Positions 40,768 through 49,103 of a stretch of DNA of 64,000 bases are shown piece after piece; the first letter of the stretch is position 1; each line of letters begins with the position of its first letter. The stretch spans positions 1,964,501-2,028,500 of the forward strand of contig NZ_CP068985.1 in the NCBI RefSeq assembly GCF_019397265.1, read 5' to 3'. The stretch is from Nonomuraea coxensis DSM 45129. GTDB taxonomy: Bacteria > Actinomycetota > Actinomycetes > Streptosporangiales > Streptosporangiaceae. Under the pieces are notes generated by a model. That model had not been told where the DNA came from. It did not search any database and was given only the letters and a program-made list of their open reading frames with translations. A program made the position numbers and the translations under genes.

Positions 40768-41170
40768 CCGCCCAGCCGCGCCGGCGGGTCACCTCCACCA
40801 CGACGGCCGGCCCGGCGGGGCGGCGCTCGCGGTACTGCGGGTACTTGGCCGTCAGCGCGTCCAGCGCGGCCTCGCGCTCGGGGCCGTCCTCGGCGACCCT
40901 GGCCAGGCCGTCGGCGCGGACCCACCACAGCAGCGACCAGTCCTCGTCGTAGTGGTCGGCCAGCAGGCCGACGCGCGGGTCGGCGCGGATGTCGGACAGC
41001 CGGCGCAGGTCGGTGGTCGTCTTCGGCTTGTGGTCGACGGCGAACACCACGCGCTCCCCGATCACCGCGAACACGACGGGCACCAGGCGCGGCGCGCCGT
41101 CGCCGCGCACGGTGGCCAGCCGCGCCACCCGCGCCCCGGCGAACCGGCGCCGCGCCTCCTCCTCGTCCAT
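40751..41170 (-). CDS. PPOX-class (F420/pyridoxamine-oxidase fold) probable F420-dependent enzyme
   Basis: 139 residues. RFAGARVARLATVRGDGAPRLVPVVFAVIGERVVFAVDHKPKTT and DWSLLWWVRADGLARV follow the split-barrel FDOR/PPOX pattern of the Rv0121c-type subgroup (C-terminal AKYPQYRERRPAGPAVVVEV). Likely binds F420 or flavin. Single gene on the minus strand; overlaps the ThuA gene by 17 bases at their 3' ends. AATGGGGGC lies before the ATG at 41170. Confidence 0.87.
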   Translation of the reverse strand: MDEEEARRRFAGARVARLATVRGDGAPRLVPVVFAVIGERVVFAVDHKPKTTTDLRRLSDIRADPRVGLLADHYDEDWSLLWWVRADGLARVAEDGPEREAALDALTAKYPQYRERRPAGPAVVVEVTRRRGWAATPPP

Positions 41171-41249
41171 GCCCCCATTCTCCCGTCCGGGGCGGCCGGC
41201 GTCCGGAATCTCCAAGACTGCACGTCGCAGGCCCGGGCACGATGGGCCC

Positions 41250-42137
41250 ATGAACGTGAACCTCGACCTGATCCCCGGCTTCCTCGCGACCCACGCCCGG
41301 CTGCTCGACCGCAGACGGTACGCGTCGCTCATGGGCGGCGGCGGCGAGGCGGGCGTGCTGGCCGCCCTGGAGGGCTACCGCAACGCGGACGGCGGCTACG
41401 GGTGGGGTCTGGAGCCCGACCTGCGCTCGCCGGAGAGCCAGCCGGGCGCCGCGCTGCACGCCTTCGAGGTGTTCGAGGAGGTCGCGCCGCGCACCTCCCC
41501 GGCGGCCGCGGCGCTGTGCGACTACCTGGAGTCGGTGACGCTGCCGGACGGCGGGCTGCCGTTCGCGCTGCCGCTGACCGTGGCCGACGGCACCGCGCCC
41601 TGGTGGGCGGGCGCCGATCCGGCCACGTCGTCCCTGCAGACCACGGCCGTGTCGGCGGCGGCCGCGCACCGGGTGGCCGCCCACGACCCGGCCGTGGCCG
41701 CCCATCCGTGGCTGGCTACGGCCACCCGCTACTGCCTGGACGCGATCCAAGGGCTGGAGGAGCGGCCGCACGCGTACGTGCTGTCGTTCGCCGTCGGCTT
41801 CCTCGACGCCGTGCACGACACCGAGCCCCGCGCGGCCGGCCTGCTGAAGCGGCTGGCCGGGCACATCCCGGCGGACGGCCGGGTGCCCGTCGAGGGCGGC
41901 ACGGCGGACGAGGCGCTGCGCCCGCTCGACTTCGCGCCCTTCCCGGGGCGGCCGGTCCGCGACCTGTTCGCGCCCGAGGTGATCGCCGCCGACCTCGTAC
42001 GGCTGGCGGAGGGCCAGCAGGACGACGGCGGCTGGACGGTGGACTTCGCCAGGATCTCGCCCGCCGGGTCGCTGGAGTGGCGGGGCGCGGTCACCGTGCG
42101 GGCGGTGCTGATCCTGCGGGCCAACGGCCTGCTGTGA
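41250..42137 (+). CDS. Terpene-cyclase/prenyltransferase-like alpha-toroid protein
   Basis: 295 residues. Contains repeated helices and QW-like motifs: AALEGYRNADGGYGWGLEPDL, CDYLESVTLPDGGLPFALPL and VRLAEGQQDDGGWTVDFARISPAGSLEWRG. Such proteins are common near regulators in actinobacteria and are annotated as prenyltransferase/squalene-oxidase repeat proteins; no DxDD or DCTAE catalytic motif is visible, so cyclase activity is doubtful. Start ATG 41250. Convergent with the MerR gene across four bases. Confidence 0.72.
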   Translation: MNVNLDLIPGFLATHARLLDRRRYASLMGGGGEAGVLAALEGYRNADGGYGWGLEPDLRSPESQPGAALHAFEVFEEVAPRTSPAAAALCDYLESVTLPDGGLPFALPLTVADGTAPWWAGADPATSSLQTTAVSAAAAHRVAAHDPAVAAHPWLATATRYCLDAIQGLEERPHAYVLSFAVGFLDAVHDTEPRAAGLLKRLAGHIPADGRVPVEGGTADEALRPLDFAPFPGRPVRDLFAPEVIAADLVRLAEGQQDDGGWTVDFARISPAGSLEWRGAVTVRAVLILRANGLL

Positions 42138-42141
42138 GGAG

Positions 42142-42759
42142 TTACGCCAGCCGGCGGGCCGACTCCGACTCCTGGGCCATGCGGCGCAGCGCGTCGAACG
42201 CCTTGCCGTACAGCACCGAGCCCAGCACCAGGGCCTCCACGGCGGCGTCGCGCGGCCCGTCGAAGGGGATGGTGTCCATCTCGACCTCGGCGACCAGCCT
42301 GCGCGCCGCCTCGACGTAGGGCCGCAGGTCGACGCGGAGGCCGAGCTGGCGCATCCGCACCAGCGTCTGGGCCAGCTCGTCGCGGGTGGGGGCGTCCGGG
42401 TGGATGCGCCAGCCGAGGTCGTCGATGAGGGCGTCCACGTGGGCGCGGGCGGCGTGCCACTCCTCTCCCGGCTCCGGTTCGACGGTGGGGCCGAGGGCGT
42501 AGTGGGCGGTGCCGAGCATCTCGTGGATGGGCAGTGACTCGTCGTCCACGGCCTCGATGATCGTCTTGATCGAGGCCACCGGCAGCTTGCCCACCTCCAG
42601 CAGCGCCCGGATGAGGCGGAGCCTGCGCAGGTGCGAGTCGTCGTACTCGGCGCGGGTCGCCGCCGTCTGCTCGCCCTGGTGCAGCAGCCCCTCGCGCAGG
42701 TAGTACTTGATCGTGGGGATGGCGACGCCGGAGCGGGAGCTGAGTTCGGAGATGCGCAT
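42142..42759 (-). CDS. MerR-family transcriptional regulator
   Basis: 205 residues. N-terminal winged HTH MRISELSSRSGVAIPTIKYYLREGLLHQGEQTAATRAEYDDSHLRRLRLI. The remainder is helical (dimerisation helix KTIIEAVDDESLPIHEMLGTAHY) with an effector region DLRPYVEAARRLVAEVEMD. No Cys or His cluster, so metal sensing is unlikely. An inverted repeat at 42763-42781 sits directly upstream. It follows the LysR gene by 15 bases in the same direction. Confidence 0.88.
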   Translation of the reverse strand: MRISELSSRSGVAIPTIKYYLREGLLHQGEQTAATRAEYDDSHLRRLRLIRALLEVGKLPVASIKTIIEAVDDESLPIHEMLGTAHYALGPTVEPEPGEEWHAARAHVDALIDDLGWRIHPDAPTRDELAQTLVRMRQLGLRVDLRPYVEAARRLVAEVEMDTIPFDGPRDAAVEALVLGSVLYGKAFDALRRMAQESESARRLA

Positions 42760-42762
42760 CGT

Positions 42763-42781
42763 TGGATAATAGCGCTATCCA
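42763..42781. promoter_or_regulatory. Overlapping dyads upstream of the merR gene
   Basis: TGGATA-(7)-TATCCA (42763-42781) encloses the perfect 10-base palindrome ATAGCGCTAT (42769-42778). The site overlaps the stop codon of the LysR gene. Probably the autoregulatory site of the MerR protein. Confidence 0.6.
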
Positions 42782-43623
42782 GTGCGGGCGACGTGGCGGG
42801 CCGCGCTGACCAGCTCGGGGACGTCCGCCTGCCGGTTCCACAGGAAGACCACCTCCAGCGGCGGCACGTCCTCCTTGACCGGCAGGAAGGTCAGGGCGTC
42901 CGGCACCGGCGTCCCCTCGTGCACGCAGAGCGTATAGCCCGCGCCGCGCTCGATCATCGTGATCGCCAGGTCGTGGGTCGCGGCCGACGGGCCGAGCCGC
43001 GGATGCAGGCGGTGCCGGACGAAGCCCTCCAGGAACCGGCGCGCGCCCGCCACCGCGTCCGACTCCGGCATCACCAGCGGCTCGGCGGCGAGGTCCGCCA
43101 GCGACACCGCCTCCGCCCCGGCGAGCGGGTGGTCGCGGTGCATCAGCGCGCGCACGGGGAAGCGGTGGATCAGCATCCGGGCCACGCCGCGCGGCGTCGA
43201 GCCGGGGGCGTACCCGAGGCCGGCCTGGAGGGTGCCGTCCACGATGGAGACGATCTGCTCGGCGGTGCTCATGGGGGCCACCCGCAGCCGCAGGCCGTGG
43301 AGCTGCGCCAGCACGCGGGCGACCACGTCGGCCAGGCCGTCGGCCACGCCCAGGCGGGCGTCCCCGCCGCTGCTCCTGGCCGCCGCCACGGCCCGCTCGA
43401 AGGCGTCGACCGCGACCGTGGCCTGGGCGAGGAACGCCTCGCCCGCCTCGGTGAGCTGCACGCCGCTGGAGGAGCGGCTGAACAGCTCGACCCCGATCTC
43501 CTTTTCCAGCGCCCTGAGCTGCTCCGACAGCGTGGGCTGGGCGATGTGCAGCGCGGCGGCGGCGCGGCGCAGGCTCCCGGCCCGTGCGATCGCCATGGCG
43601 TAGCGGACGTAGCGTAGATCCAT
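42775..43623 (-). CDS. LysR-family transcriptional regulator
   Basis: 282 residues. HTH: MDLRYVRYAMAIARAGSLRRAAAALHIAQPTLSEQLRALEKEIGVELFSR, followed by the LysR effector-binding domain (ARLGVADGLADVVARVLAQL, DHPLAGAEAVSLADLAAEPLVMPE). The perfect dyad TCACCT-CA-AGGTGA (43627-43640) just upstream overlaps its GAGGTGA ribosome site and may be the binding box. The neighbouring target gene is uncertain; the Ltp gene is divergent but has its own KstR2-like operator. Confidence 0.88.
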   Translation of the reverse strand: MDLRYVRYAMAIARAGSLRRAAAALHIAQPTLSEQLRALEKEIGVELFSRSSSGVQLTEAGEAFLAQATVAVDAFERAVAAARSSGGDARLGVADGLADVVARVLAQLHGLRLRVAPMSTAEQIVSIVDGTLQAGLGYAPGSTPRGVARMLIHRFPVRALMHRDHPLAGAEAVSLADLAAEPLVMPESDAVAGARRFLEGFVRHRLHPRLGPSAATHDLAITMIERGAGYTLCVHEGTPVPDALTFLPVKEDVPPLEVVFLWNRQADVPELVSAARHVARTG

Positions 43624-43845
43624 CGCTCACCTCAAGGTGATGGTGATGGGCTGTCGGAAGATCGCACCTCCGTATTACAAGACGGGACAGCTCCCGTGAA
43701 GACGCTCAGTCACCACGGGAGCGTGGCCTCGCCGGGGACGGGGCCGTACGTGCTGGTGACGGGCGCCGCCGGCGGCGCCGGGCCTTCGCGGCGGGCGGGC
43801 TCCGGGCGGGCCAGGGGCGGGGTTGCGGCCGGCCGATACATACTT

Positions 43846-43863
43846 GCCTAGCAAGCGCTTGGC
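43846..43863. promoter_or_regulatory. KstR2-like operator upstream of the Ltp gene
   Basis: Minus strand reads GCCAAGCGCTTGCTAGGC, 13 of 16 consensus positions, 16 bases before the GTG of the Ltp gene. The inner 14-mer on the plus strand, AGCAAGCGCTTGGC, differs from the mycobacterial KstR2 motif only in the final base. The rest of the 222-base space to the LysR gene shows no gene. Confidence 0.65.
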
Positions 43864-43879
43864 CGGATAGCGTGGGCGG

Positions 43880-44959
43880 GTGGGAACGCAGGCGTTCGCC
43901 GGGCGGGCGGCCGTGGCCGGGATCGGGATGACGGCGCTGACCCGGCGCTCCGGGCGCGCCGAGCTGGAGCTCGCCGCCGAGGCGTGCCGCGCCGCCTGCG
44001 CCGACGCCGGGCTGCGGCCCGGCGACGTGGACGCGATGCTCAGCTACCACCTCGGCGACTCCGCGCCCGTCGTCCAGGTCGCCCGCGCCCTCGGCGTCGA
44101 ACGGCTCGGCTGGCACAACGACATCGCCGGCGGCGGCACGCAGGCCGCCTCGATCCTCGGCGACGCGGCCATGCTCATCCACGCGGGGCTGGCGCGGCAC
44201 GTCCTGATCTACCGCGCGCTCAACGGCCGGTCCGGCCGGCGCATGAACACCGTCCCGACCGGCCCCCAGGAACGGCTCACCTACGGGCTCGCCGGGCCGA
44301 TCCCGCTGTTCGCCCTGGCCGCCACCCGCTACCTGCACGAGACCGGCCTGACCGAGGAGCACCTGCACGCCGTGGTCGCCCAGTCCAGGGAGAACGCCAG
44401 GGACAACCCCCGGGCGCTGCGCCGGGAGCCGCTGGACCTCGCCGGGTACCTCGCCCGCCCCTACGTCGCCACGCCGCTGCGCACCGTGGACTGCTGCCAG
44501 GAGACCGACGGGGCCTGCGCGCTGCTGGTCAGCGGCGAGCTGGACGGGCCGCGGGTGCGCGCCGTGGTGCGCGGGGGCGGGCCGGGCTGCTCGTCGATGG
44601 ACCGGGCGGCCGACGTCAGCGCGATCTTCTCGGCGTACGTGGCCCCCATGCTCTGGGACGCCTCCGGCATGCGGCCCGCGGACGTGGACGTCATGCTGCC
44701 CTACGACGCCTACTCGTGGCTGGTGCCCAGGCAGCTGGAGGACTTCGGGCTGGCGGCCCGGGAGGAGCTGGGGGAGTACCTGCTGGAGCGCCGCCACGCC
44801 TGGCTGAACCCGCACGGCGGCCTGCTGTCGGAGGGGTACGTGCACGGGCTCAACAACGTGGCCCAGGCGGTCCGCGAGCTGCGTACCGGGCGGCACGAGG
44901 TGGCCCTGGTGACCGGCTTCGGCGGCAGCTACGGCAGCGCGGCCCTCCTCACCGCGTGA
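43880..44959 (+). CDS. Ltp/thiolase-like acyl-CoA C-C lyase subunit
   Basis: 359 residues, thiolase superfamily of the SCP-x/lipid-transfer-protein (Ltp) type. RAAVAGIGMTALTRRSGRAELELAAEACRAAC is the N-terminal thiolase half. VDCCQETDGACALLV provides a Cys-rich block, and LNPHGGLLSEGYVHGLNNVAQAVRELR with GFGGSYGSAALL is the hallmark of Ltp proteins. Ltp2 acts as a retro-aldolase with a DUF35 partner in steroid side-chain removal; the candidate partner is the OB-fold protein at 17274-17672. GTG start, 16 bases after the operator. The classical second thiolase Cys/His arrangement is only partial. Confidence 0.87.
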   Translation: MGTQAFAGRAAVAGIGMTALTRRSGRAELELAAEACRAACADAGLRPGDVDAMLSYHLGDSAPVVQVARALGVERLGWHNDIAGGGTQAASILGDAAMLIHAGLARHVLIYRALNGRSGRRMNTVPTGPQERLTYGLAGPIPLFALAATRYLHETGLTEEHLHAVVAQSRENARDNPRALRREPLDLAGYLARPYVATPLRTVDCCQETDGACALLVSGELDGPRVRAVVRGGGPGCSSMDRAADVSAIFSAYVAPMLWDASGMRPADVDVMLPYDAYSWLVPRQLEDFGLAAREELGEYLLERRHAWLNPHGGLLSEGYVHGLNNVAQAVRELRTGRHEVALVTGFGGSYGSAALLTA

Positions 44960-44989
44960 GACGCACGCCCCGGCGGCGGCGGGGGGCGG

Positions 44990-45973
44990 TCAGGGGCCGA
45001 GCCCGGTGAAGACGCCGTGCAGCGCCTTCGCCTCGTCCTCCGCCAGCAGGGGACGGGCCGCCAGCCAGGCGGCCGCGCCCGCCGCGTCGCGGGCCGTGCT
45101 GACCGGCACCCCGGGCAGCCGCGCGGTCACGGCCGCGCGCACCGGCCCTTCGCTGGTCAGCACGCTGCCGGCGAGCACCACCGGGCCGGAGACGTGCACC
45201 CGGCGCAGTGTCGCGGCCAGCCGGTCGGCGGCGTCCTCGACGATCGTGACGGCCATCGGGTCGCCCGCCGCGGCGGCCCGGCTGACCAGCGCCGCGAGGG
45301 TCGCCAGCCGCATGGGGGCGGCCTGCGCCAGCCGGACGACGCGCGAGGCGACGGCGCGCGGCGTGTCCGGCCGCTCCGCGCCGAGGAAGTCCCGCCCCAC
45401 CAGGGGCACGAGCCGGTCCGCCGGGTCGTCCAGCGCCGTGACCGGCAGCCCGCGGTCGAAGGCGTCCACCACGGCCATCGCCGCCGCGCGCCCGATCCAG
45501 AACCCGGACCCGGCGTCGGCCAGCAGCCAGCCGAGCGCGTCGGCGACCGCGTCGAGCCGGAAGCCGGTGATCCTGGCCGCCGCCGCGCCGGTGCCGGACA
45601 GCAGCAGCGCCCCGTCGGGCTCGGCCGAGCCGGCGACGTAGCCGATGAGCAGGTCGCCCTCGCACCGCGGCCCCTCGGCCACGCCGTGATCGGCCCAGAC
45701 CTTCGCGAGCTCCCGCGTCAGCTCGGGCACGTGCCCGGCGACCCCGGCGAGGGAGGCCACGACCTGGCCGCCGTCGTGCCCGGCGAGCGCGGCCGACAGC
45801 GCCTCCCGCACCGCGGCCACCGCCTTGTCCAGCCCGTGGGCGGTGGGGTTGCCCGCTCCGGCCCGCGCGTAGCCCACCCGCGTGCCGTCGAGCGTGTGCA
45901 CGGCGATCCGGGTGGAGGTGGCTCCGGCGTCGACGCCGATCACCAGCGCTCCGCCCACTCCCGATTTCGTCAC
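44990..45973 (-). CDS. BadF/BadG-type ATPase, probable N-acetylglucosamine (or MurNAc) kinase
   Basis: 327 residues. ASKHA fold: LVIGVDAGATSTRIAVHTLDG (phosphate 1), VVASLAGVAG, GALLLSGTGAAAARITG (adenosine-side GTG), and a C-terminal VVLAGSVLTSEGPVRAAV. GxGx and DAG motifs are typical of eukaryote-like N-acetylglucosamine kinases. Start GTG 45973, with GTG 45958 possible. It is divergent from an RpiR regulator followed by a SIS gene and an NgcEFG transporter, so it probably phosphorylates imported GlcNAc or MurNAc to the 6-phosphate. Confidence 0.87.
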   Translation of the reverse strand: MTKSGVGGALVIGVDAGATSTRIAVHTLDGTRVGYARAGAGNPTAHGLDKAVAAVREALSAALAGHDGGQVVASLAGVAGHVPELTRELAKVWADHGVAEGPRCEGDLLIGYVAGSAEPDGALLLSGTGAAAARITGFRLDAVADALGWLLADAGSGFWIGRAAAMAVVDAFDRGLPVTALDDPADRLVPLVGRDFLGAERPDTPRAVASRVVRLAQAAPMRLATLAALVSRAAAAGDPMAVTIVEDAADRLAATLRRVHVSGPVVLAGSVLTSEGPVRAAVTARLPGVPVSTARDAAGAAAWLAARPLLAEDEAKALHGVFTGLGP

Positions 45974-46034
45974 GGTCCGAGTCTGGGGGTTGACTACGCC
46001 CGTTAGCAAGAATAATTTTCGCCGCAAGACCGGG

Positions 46035-46049
46035 TATTCGGAAGGAATA
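46035..46049. promoter_or_regulatory. Candidate operator for the RpiR regulator
   Basis: TATTC-GGAAG-GAATA, perfect 5-base arms, three bases before the rpiR-type GTG, with a further GAATA half-site at 46010. The spacer contains the GGAAGG ribosome site, so binding would also block translation. Located in the 79-base divergent region of the amino-sugar cluster. Confidence 0.5.
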
Positions 46050-46052
46050 TTC

Positions 46053-46922
46053 GTGACTTCAGGTGCCCTCGCACGTGTCGAGACAGAGCTGCCCGGTTTG
46101 CCGGAGGCGTTGCGCCGGGTCGGCGAGGTGATACTCGGCGACCCCGCCGAGGCCGCGCGATCGACGATCATCGCGCTGGCCGAGCGGGCCGGCAGCTCGC
46201 CCGCGACCGTGACCAGGTTCTGCCGGGCCTTCGGCTTCTCCGGCTACGCCGAGCTGCGCGTCGCGCTGGCCACCGAGACCGGCCGCGCCGCCCAGGCGGG
46301 CTGGGGCGCGGGCGTGGGCCACGAGATCGGGCCCGACGACCCGCTCGACACCGCCATCGAGGTCATGGCCGCCGCCGACACCCGCCTCATCCAGGACACC
46401 GCCGCCCAGCTCGACCTGGACACCGTGGCCAGGGTCGCCGACGCCGTCGTGGCGGCGCCCCGGGTGCTCCTCGTCGGCGTCTCCACCAGCGGCGACGTCG
46501 CGCGGATGCTGGAGGGGCGGCTGCGCAGGATCGGCGTCCCCGGCTGGAGCGCGGGCGACGCGCACGTGGCCCTCGCGGAGGCGGCGCTGCTCAAGGAGGG
46601 CGACGTGGCCGTCGGCATCAGCCACCGGGGCCGCACCCGCGAGGTCATGGAAGCGCTGGCCGAGGCGGGCAGCCACGGCGCGCTGACGGTCGCCGTCACC
46701 TCCTTCCCGCGCAGCCCGCTGGCCGAGCTGGCCGACCTGGTGCTGACCACCGCCAGCAGGGAGACGACGTTCCGGCTGGGCGGGCTGGCCGCCGTCCACT
46801 CGCAGGTCTTCGTGCTGGACGCCGTGTACGTGGCCGTCGCCCAGCGCACCTACGAGCGCACGAACGAGGCGTTCGAGCGCACCATCAGCGCCGTGGAGAG
46901 CCACCGGGTGGAAAGAGGCTGA
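46053..46922 (+). CDS. MurR/RpiR-family transcriptional regulator
   Basis: 289 residues. N-terminal RpiR HTH (AARSTIIALAERAGSSPATVTRFCRAFGFSGYAELRVAL) and a C-terminal SIS (sugar-isomerase) domain (VLLVGVSTSGDVARMLEGRL, GDVAVGISHRGRTREVMEALAEAG). These regulators sense a sugar phosphate, here probably GlcNAc-6-P or MurNAc-6-P. It heads the rightward gene series SIS-ngcEFG; GGAAGGA precedes the GTG. The next gene begins immediately at its stop (TGA|ATG), so they are coupled. Confidence 0.9.
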   Translation: MTSGALARVETELPGLPEALRRVGEVILGDPAEAARSTIIALAERAGSSPATVTRFCRAFGFSGYAELRVALATETGRAAQAGWGAGVGHEIGPDDPLDTAIEVMAAADTRLIQDTAAQLDLDTVARVADAVVAAPRVLLVGVSTSGDVARMLEGRLRRIGVPGWSAGDAHVALAEAALLKEGDVAVGISHRGRTREVMEALAEAGSHGALTVAVTSFPRSPLAELADLVLTTASRETTFRLGGLAAVHSQVFVLDAVYVAVAQRTYERTNEAFERTISAVESHRVERG

Positions 46923-47657
46923 ATGTCGTACGTCAACGAGGTCCTGGAGCTGGCCCGCAGGGTCGCGGAGAGCCAGGCGCAGCCCGTCCAGCGCGCGGCC
47001 GCGCTGCTGGTGGCCGCGCTGCGGGCCGGCGGGGTGGTCCAGGCCTTCGGCTCCGGCCACTCCGAGGCCATCGCCATGGAGATCGCCGGACGGGCGGGCG
47101 GGCTCGTCCCGAGCAACCGCCTCTCGCCCCGCGACCTGGTCCTGCACGGGGGCCGCCCGCCGGGCGTGCTCACCCCCGAGCTGGAACGCGATCCCGCCAT
47201 CGCGCACGAGATCTACGCGCTCGCGCCGGTCGAGCCGCAGGACGTGTTCGTGCTGATCTCCAGCTCCGGCGTCAACGGCGCGGTCGTCGAGCTCGCCCGG
47301 CTCGTCAAGGACCGCGGCCACCCCCTCATCGCCCTCACCTCGGTCGCGCACAGCACCGCGATGACCTCGCGCCACCCGTCCGGGGCCAAGGTCATGGACC
47401 TGGCCGACGTCGTCCTGGACAACGGGGCGCCGTACGGGGACGCCATCCTCGACCTGCCCGGCGGCGGCAGCTACGGCGCGGTGTCCACGATCACCTCGGC
47501 GCTGCTGGCGCAGATGGTGGTCACCGAGGCGGTGGACGAGCTCGTCGCCCTGGGGGAGACGCCCCCCGTCTACCTGTCCGCGAACGTGACGGGCGGTGAC
47601 GAGCACAACAAGGCCCTGGAGAGCCGCTACCAGGGCCGCATCAGACGCGGAGCGTGA
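46923..47657 (+). CDS. SIS-domain protein (UPF0309 family)
   Basis: 244 residues. SIS sugar-phosphate-binding fold: AGGVVQAFGSGHSEAIAMEIAGRAGGLVP, QDVFVLISSSGVNGAVVELARLVKDRGHPLIALTS. Typical of UPF0309 proteins; SIS proteins bind or isomerise amino-sugar phosphates (MurQ-like etherase activity possible). The C-terminus contains ANVTGGDEHNKALESRYQGRI. Located between the RpiR regulator and ngcE, so it probably acts in the GlcNAc/MurNAc pathway. Confidence 0.86.
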   Translation: MSYVNEVLELARRVAESQAQPVQRAAALLVAALRAGGVVQAFGSGHSEAIAMEIAGRAGGLVPSNRLSPRDLVLHGGRPPGVLTPELERDPAIAHEIYALAPVEPQDVFVLISSSGVNGAVVELARLVKDRGHPLIALTSVAHSTAMTSRHPSGAKVMDLADVVLDNGAPYGDAILDLPGGGSYGAVSTITSALLAQMVVTEAVDELVALGETPPVYLSANVTGGDEHNKALESRYQGRIRRGA

Positions 47658-47693
47658 CGATCCGCGAATCGCAGAAAGTCAGGAGTAGTCGTT

Positions 47694-49103
47694 ATGCCCA
47701 CCCCCCATATCAGCAGGCGTGAACTCCTCCGCGGCGCGGCCCTCGTGCCCGTCGCCGGCGCGCTCGCCGCTTGCGCCACCCCCGCCGCCAAGCCCTCGGC
47801 GTCCGGCTCGGCCGCGCCGGTCGCGACCAGCGCCGCCAACCCGTTCGGCGTGGACGGCAAGAAGCCGCTGGAGGTGTGGATCTTCGACGGCGGCTTCGGC
47901 CAGGACTACGCCAAGAACATCCACCAGCCGCTGTTCGCCGCCAAGTACCCCGACGCGCCGATCAAGCACAACGCGACCAAGGAGATCACCAAGGTCCTCC
48001 AGCCGCGCTTCGCCGGCGGCAACCCGCCCGACGTGATCGACAACTCCGGCGCCAACGCCATGGACTTCGGCGCCCTCGCCCAGGACTCCCAGCTCCAGGA
48101 CCTCACCCCGCTGCTCGACGCCCCGAGCTGGGACGACCCCAACGTCAAGGTCCGCGACACCATCGACCAGGCCGTCATCGACCTCGGCACCTACGACGGC
48201 ACCTTCAGCGTGCTCGGCTACGTCAACTACATCTTCGGCATCTGGTACTCCCAGAAGGCGTTCCGCGACAACGGCTGGGAGGCGCCGAAGACCTGGGACG
48301 AGTTCCTCAAGCTCTGCGAGACCATCAAGAAGTCCGGCAAGATGGCGCCCTTCACCTACGCCGGCAAGTTCCCCCAATACCTGTACGAGCCGCTGCTCAC
48401 CATGGCCGCCAAGATCGGCGGCAACGAGGTCCTGGTCAACATCGACAACCTGGAGGACGGCGCCTGGACCAGCGAGGCCATGAAGACCTCGGCCACCGCC
48501 TGGGCCGAGATCGGCGCGAAATACCTCATGGAGGGCACCCCGGGCCTCGACCACGTCCAGACCCAGACCGCCCAGAACAAGTACAAGGTCGCCATGCTGC
48601 CCTCCGGCTCCTGGCTGGAGAACGAGCAGAAGACCACCACCCCGGCCGACTTCGAGTACGGGATGTTCCCCATCCCCGACATCACCGGCTCCGACGCGAT
48701 GCCGTACGGCACCCTGCACAGCCAGCCGAGCGAGAACTTCATCGTCCCGTCCAAGTCCCCCAACCCGCAGGGCGGCATGGAGTACCTGCGGGCCATGCTG
48801 TCGAAGAAGGCGGCCGGCGACTTCAGCGAGCTGGTCAGGACCGTCTCGGTGGTCAAGGGCGCGGGCGATGGCCGCCAGCTCTCCCCGGGCGCGGCCAGCG
48901 CCACCAAGGCGTTCGCCGACGCCGGCCAGAACGTCGTCTACTACCGCTGGCAGACCTGGTACGCCCAGCTCAAGGACGAGGCCATCGCCGCCACCGGCGA
49001 GCTGATGACCGGCGGGCTCAAGCCGGAGGCCTACCTGGAGCGCCTGCAGAAGAAGGCCGACGACCTCAAGAAGGACTCCTCGATCAAGAAGTACAAGCGC
49101 TGA
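47694..49103 (+). CDS. ngcE: NgcE-type substrate-binding lipoprotein for GlcNAc/chitobiose
   Basis: 469 residues. Twin-arginine-like signal ISRRELLRGAALVPVAGALA, with lipobox LAAC and acylated Cys near residue 25, so it is anchored outside the membrane. The mature part resembles NgcE-type binding proteins (NPFGVDGKKPLEVWIFDGG and KITKVLQPRFAGGNPPDVID-like blocks, rich in Trp/Tyr for sugar binding). It captures GlcNAc or N,N'-diacetylchitobiose for the NgcFG permeases. AGGAG precedes the ATG. Shares one base with ngcF (TGATG). Confidence 0.88.
   Translation: MPTPHISRRELLRGAALVPVAGALAACATPAAKPSASGSAAPVATSAANPFGVDGKKPLEVWIFDGGFGQDYAKNIHQPLFAAKYPDAPIKHNATKEITKVLQPRFAGGNPPDVIDNSGANAMDFGALAQDSQLQDLTPLLDAPSWDDPNVKVRDTIDQAVIDLGTYDGTFSVLGYVNYIFGIWYSQKAFRDNGWEAPKTWDEFLKLCETIKKSGKMAPFTYAGKFPQYLYEPLLTMAAKIGGNEVLVNIDNLEDGAWTSEAMKTSATAWAEIGAKYLMEGTPGLDHVQTQTAQNKYKVAMLPSGSWLENEQKTTTPADFEYGMFPIPDITGSDAMPYGTLHSQPSENFIVPSKSPNPQGGMEYLRAMLSKKAAGDFSELVRTVSVVKGAGDGRQLSPGAASATKAFADAGQNVVYYRWQTWYAQLKDEAIAATGELMTGGLKPEAYLERLQKKADDLKKDSSIKKYKR

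Noticed and set aside
43706-44896. Long minus-strand open frame opposite the Ltp gene
   Set aside because: Low-complexity translation (GVPEHGGHVRREDRADVG and similar) and the opposite strand carries an unmistakable Ltp/thiolase protein.
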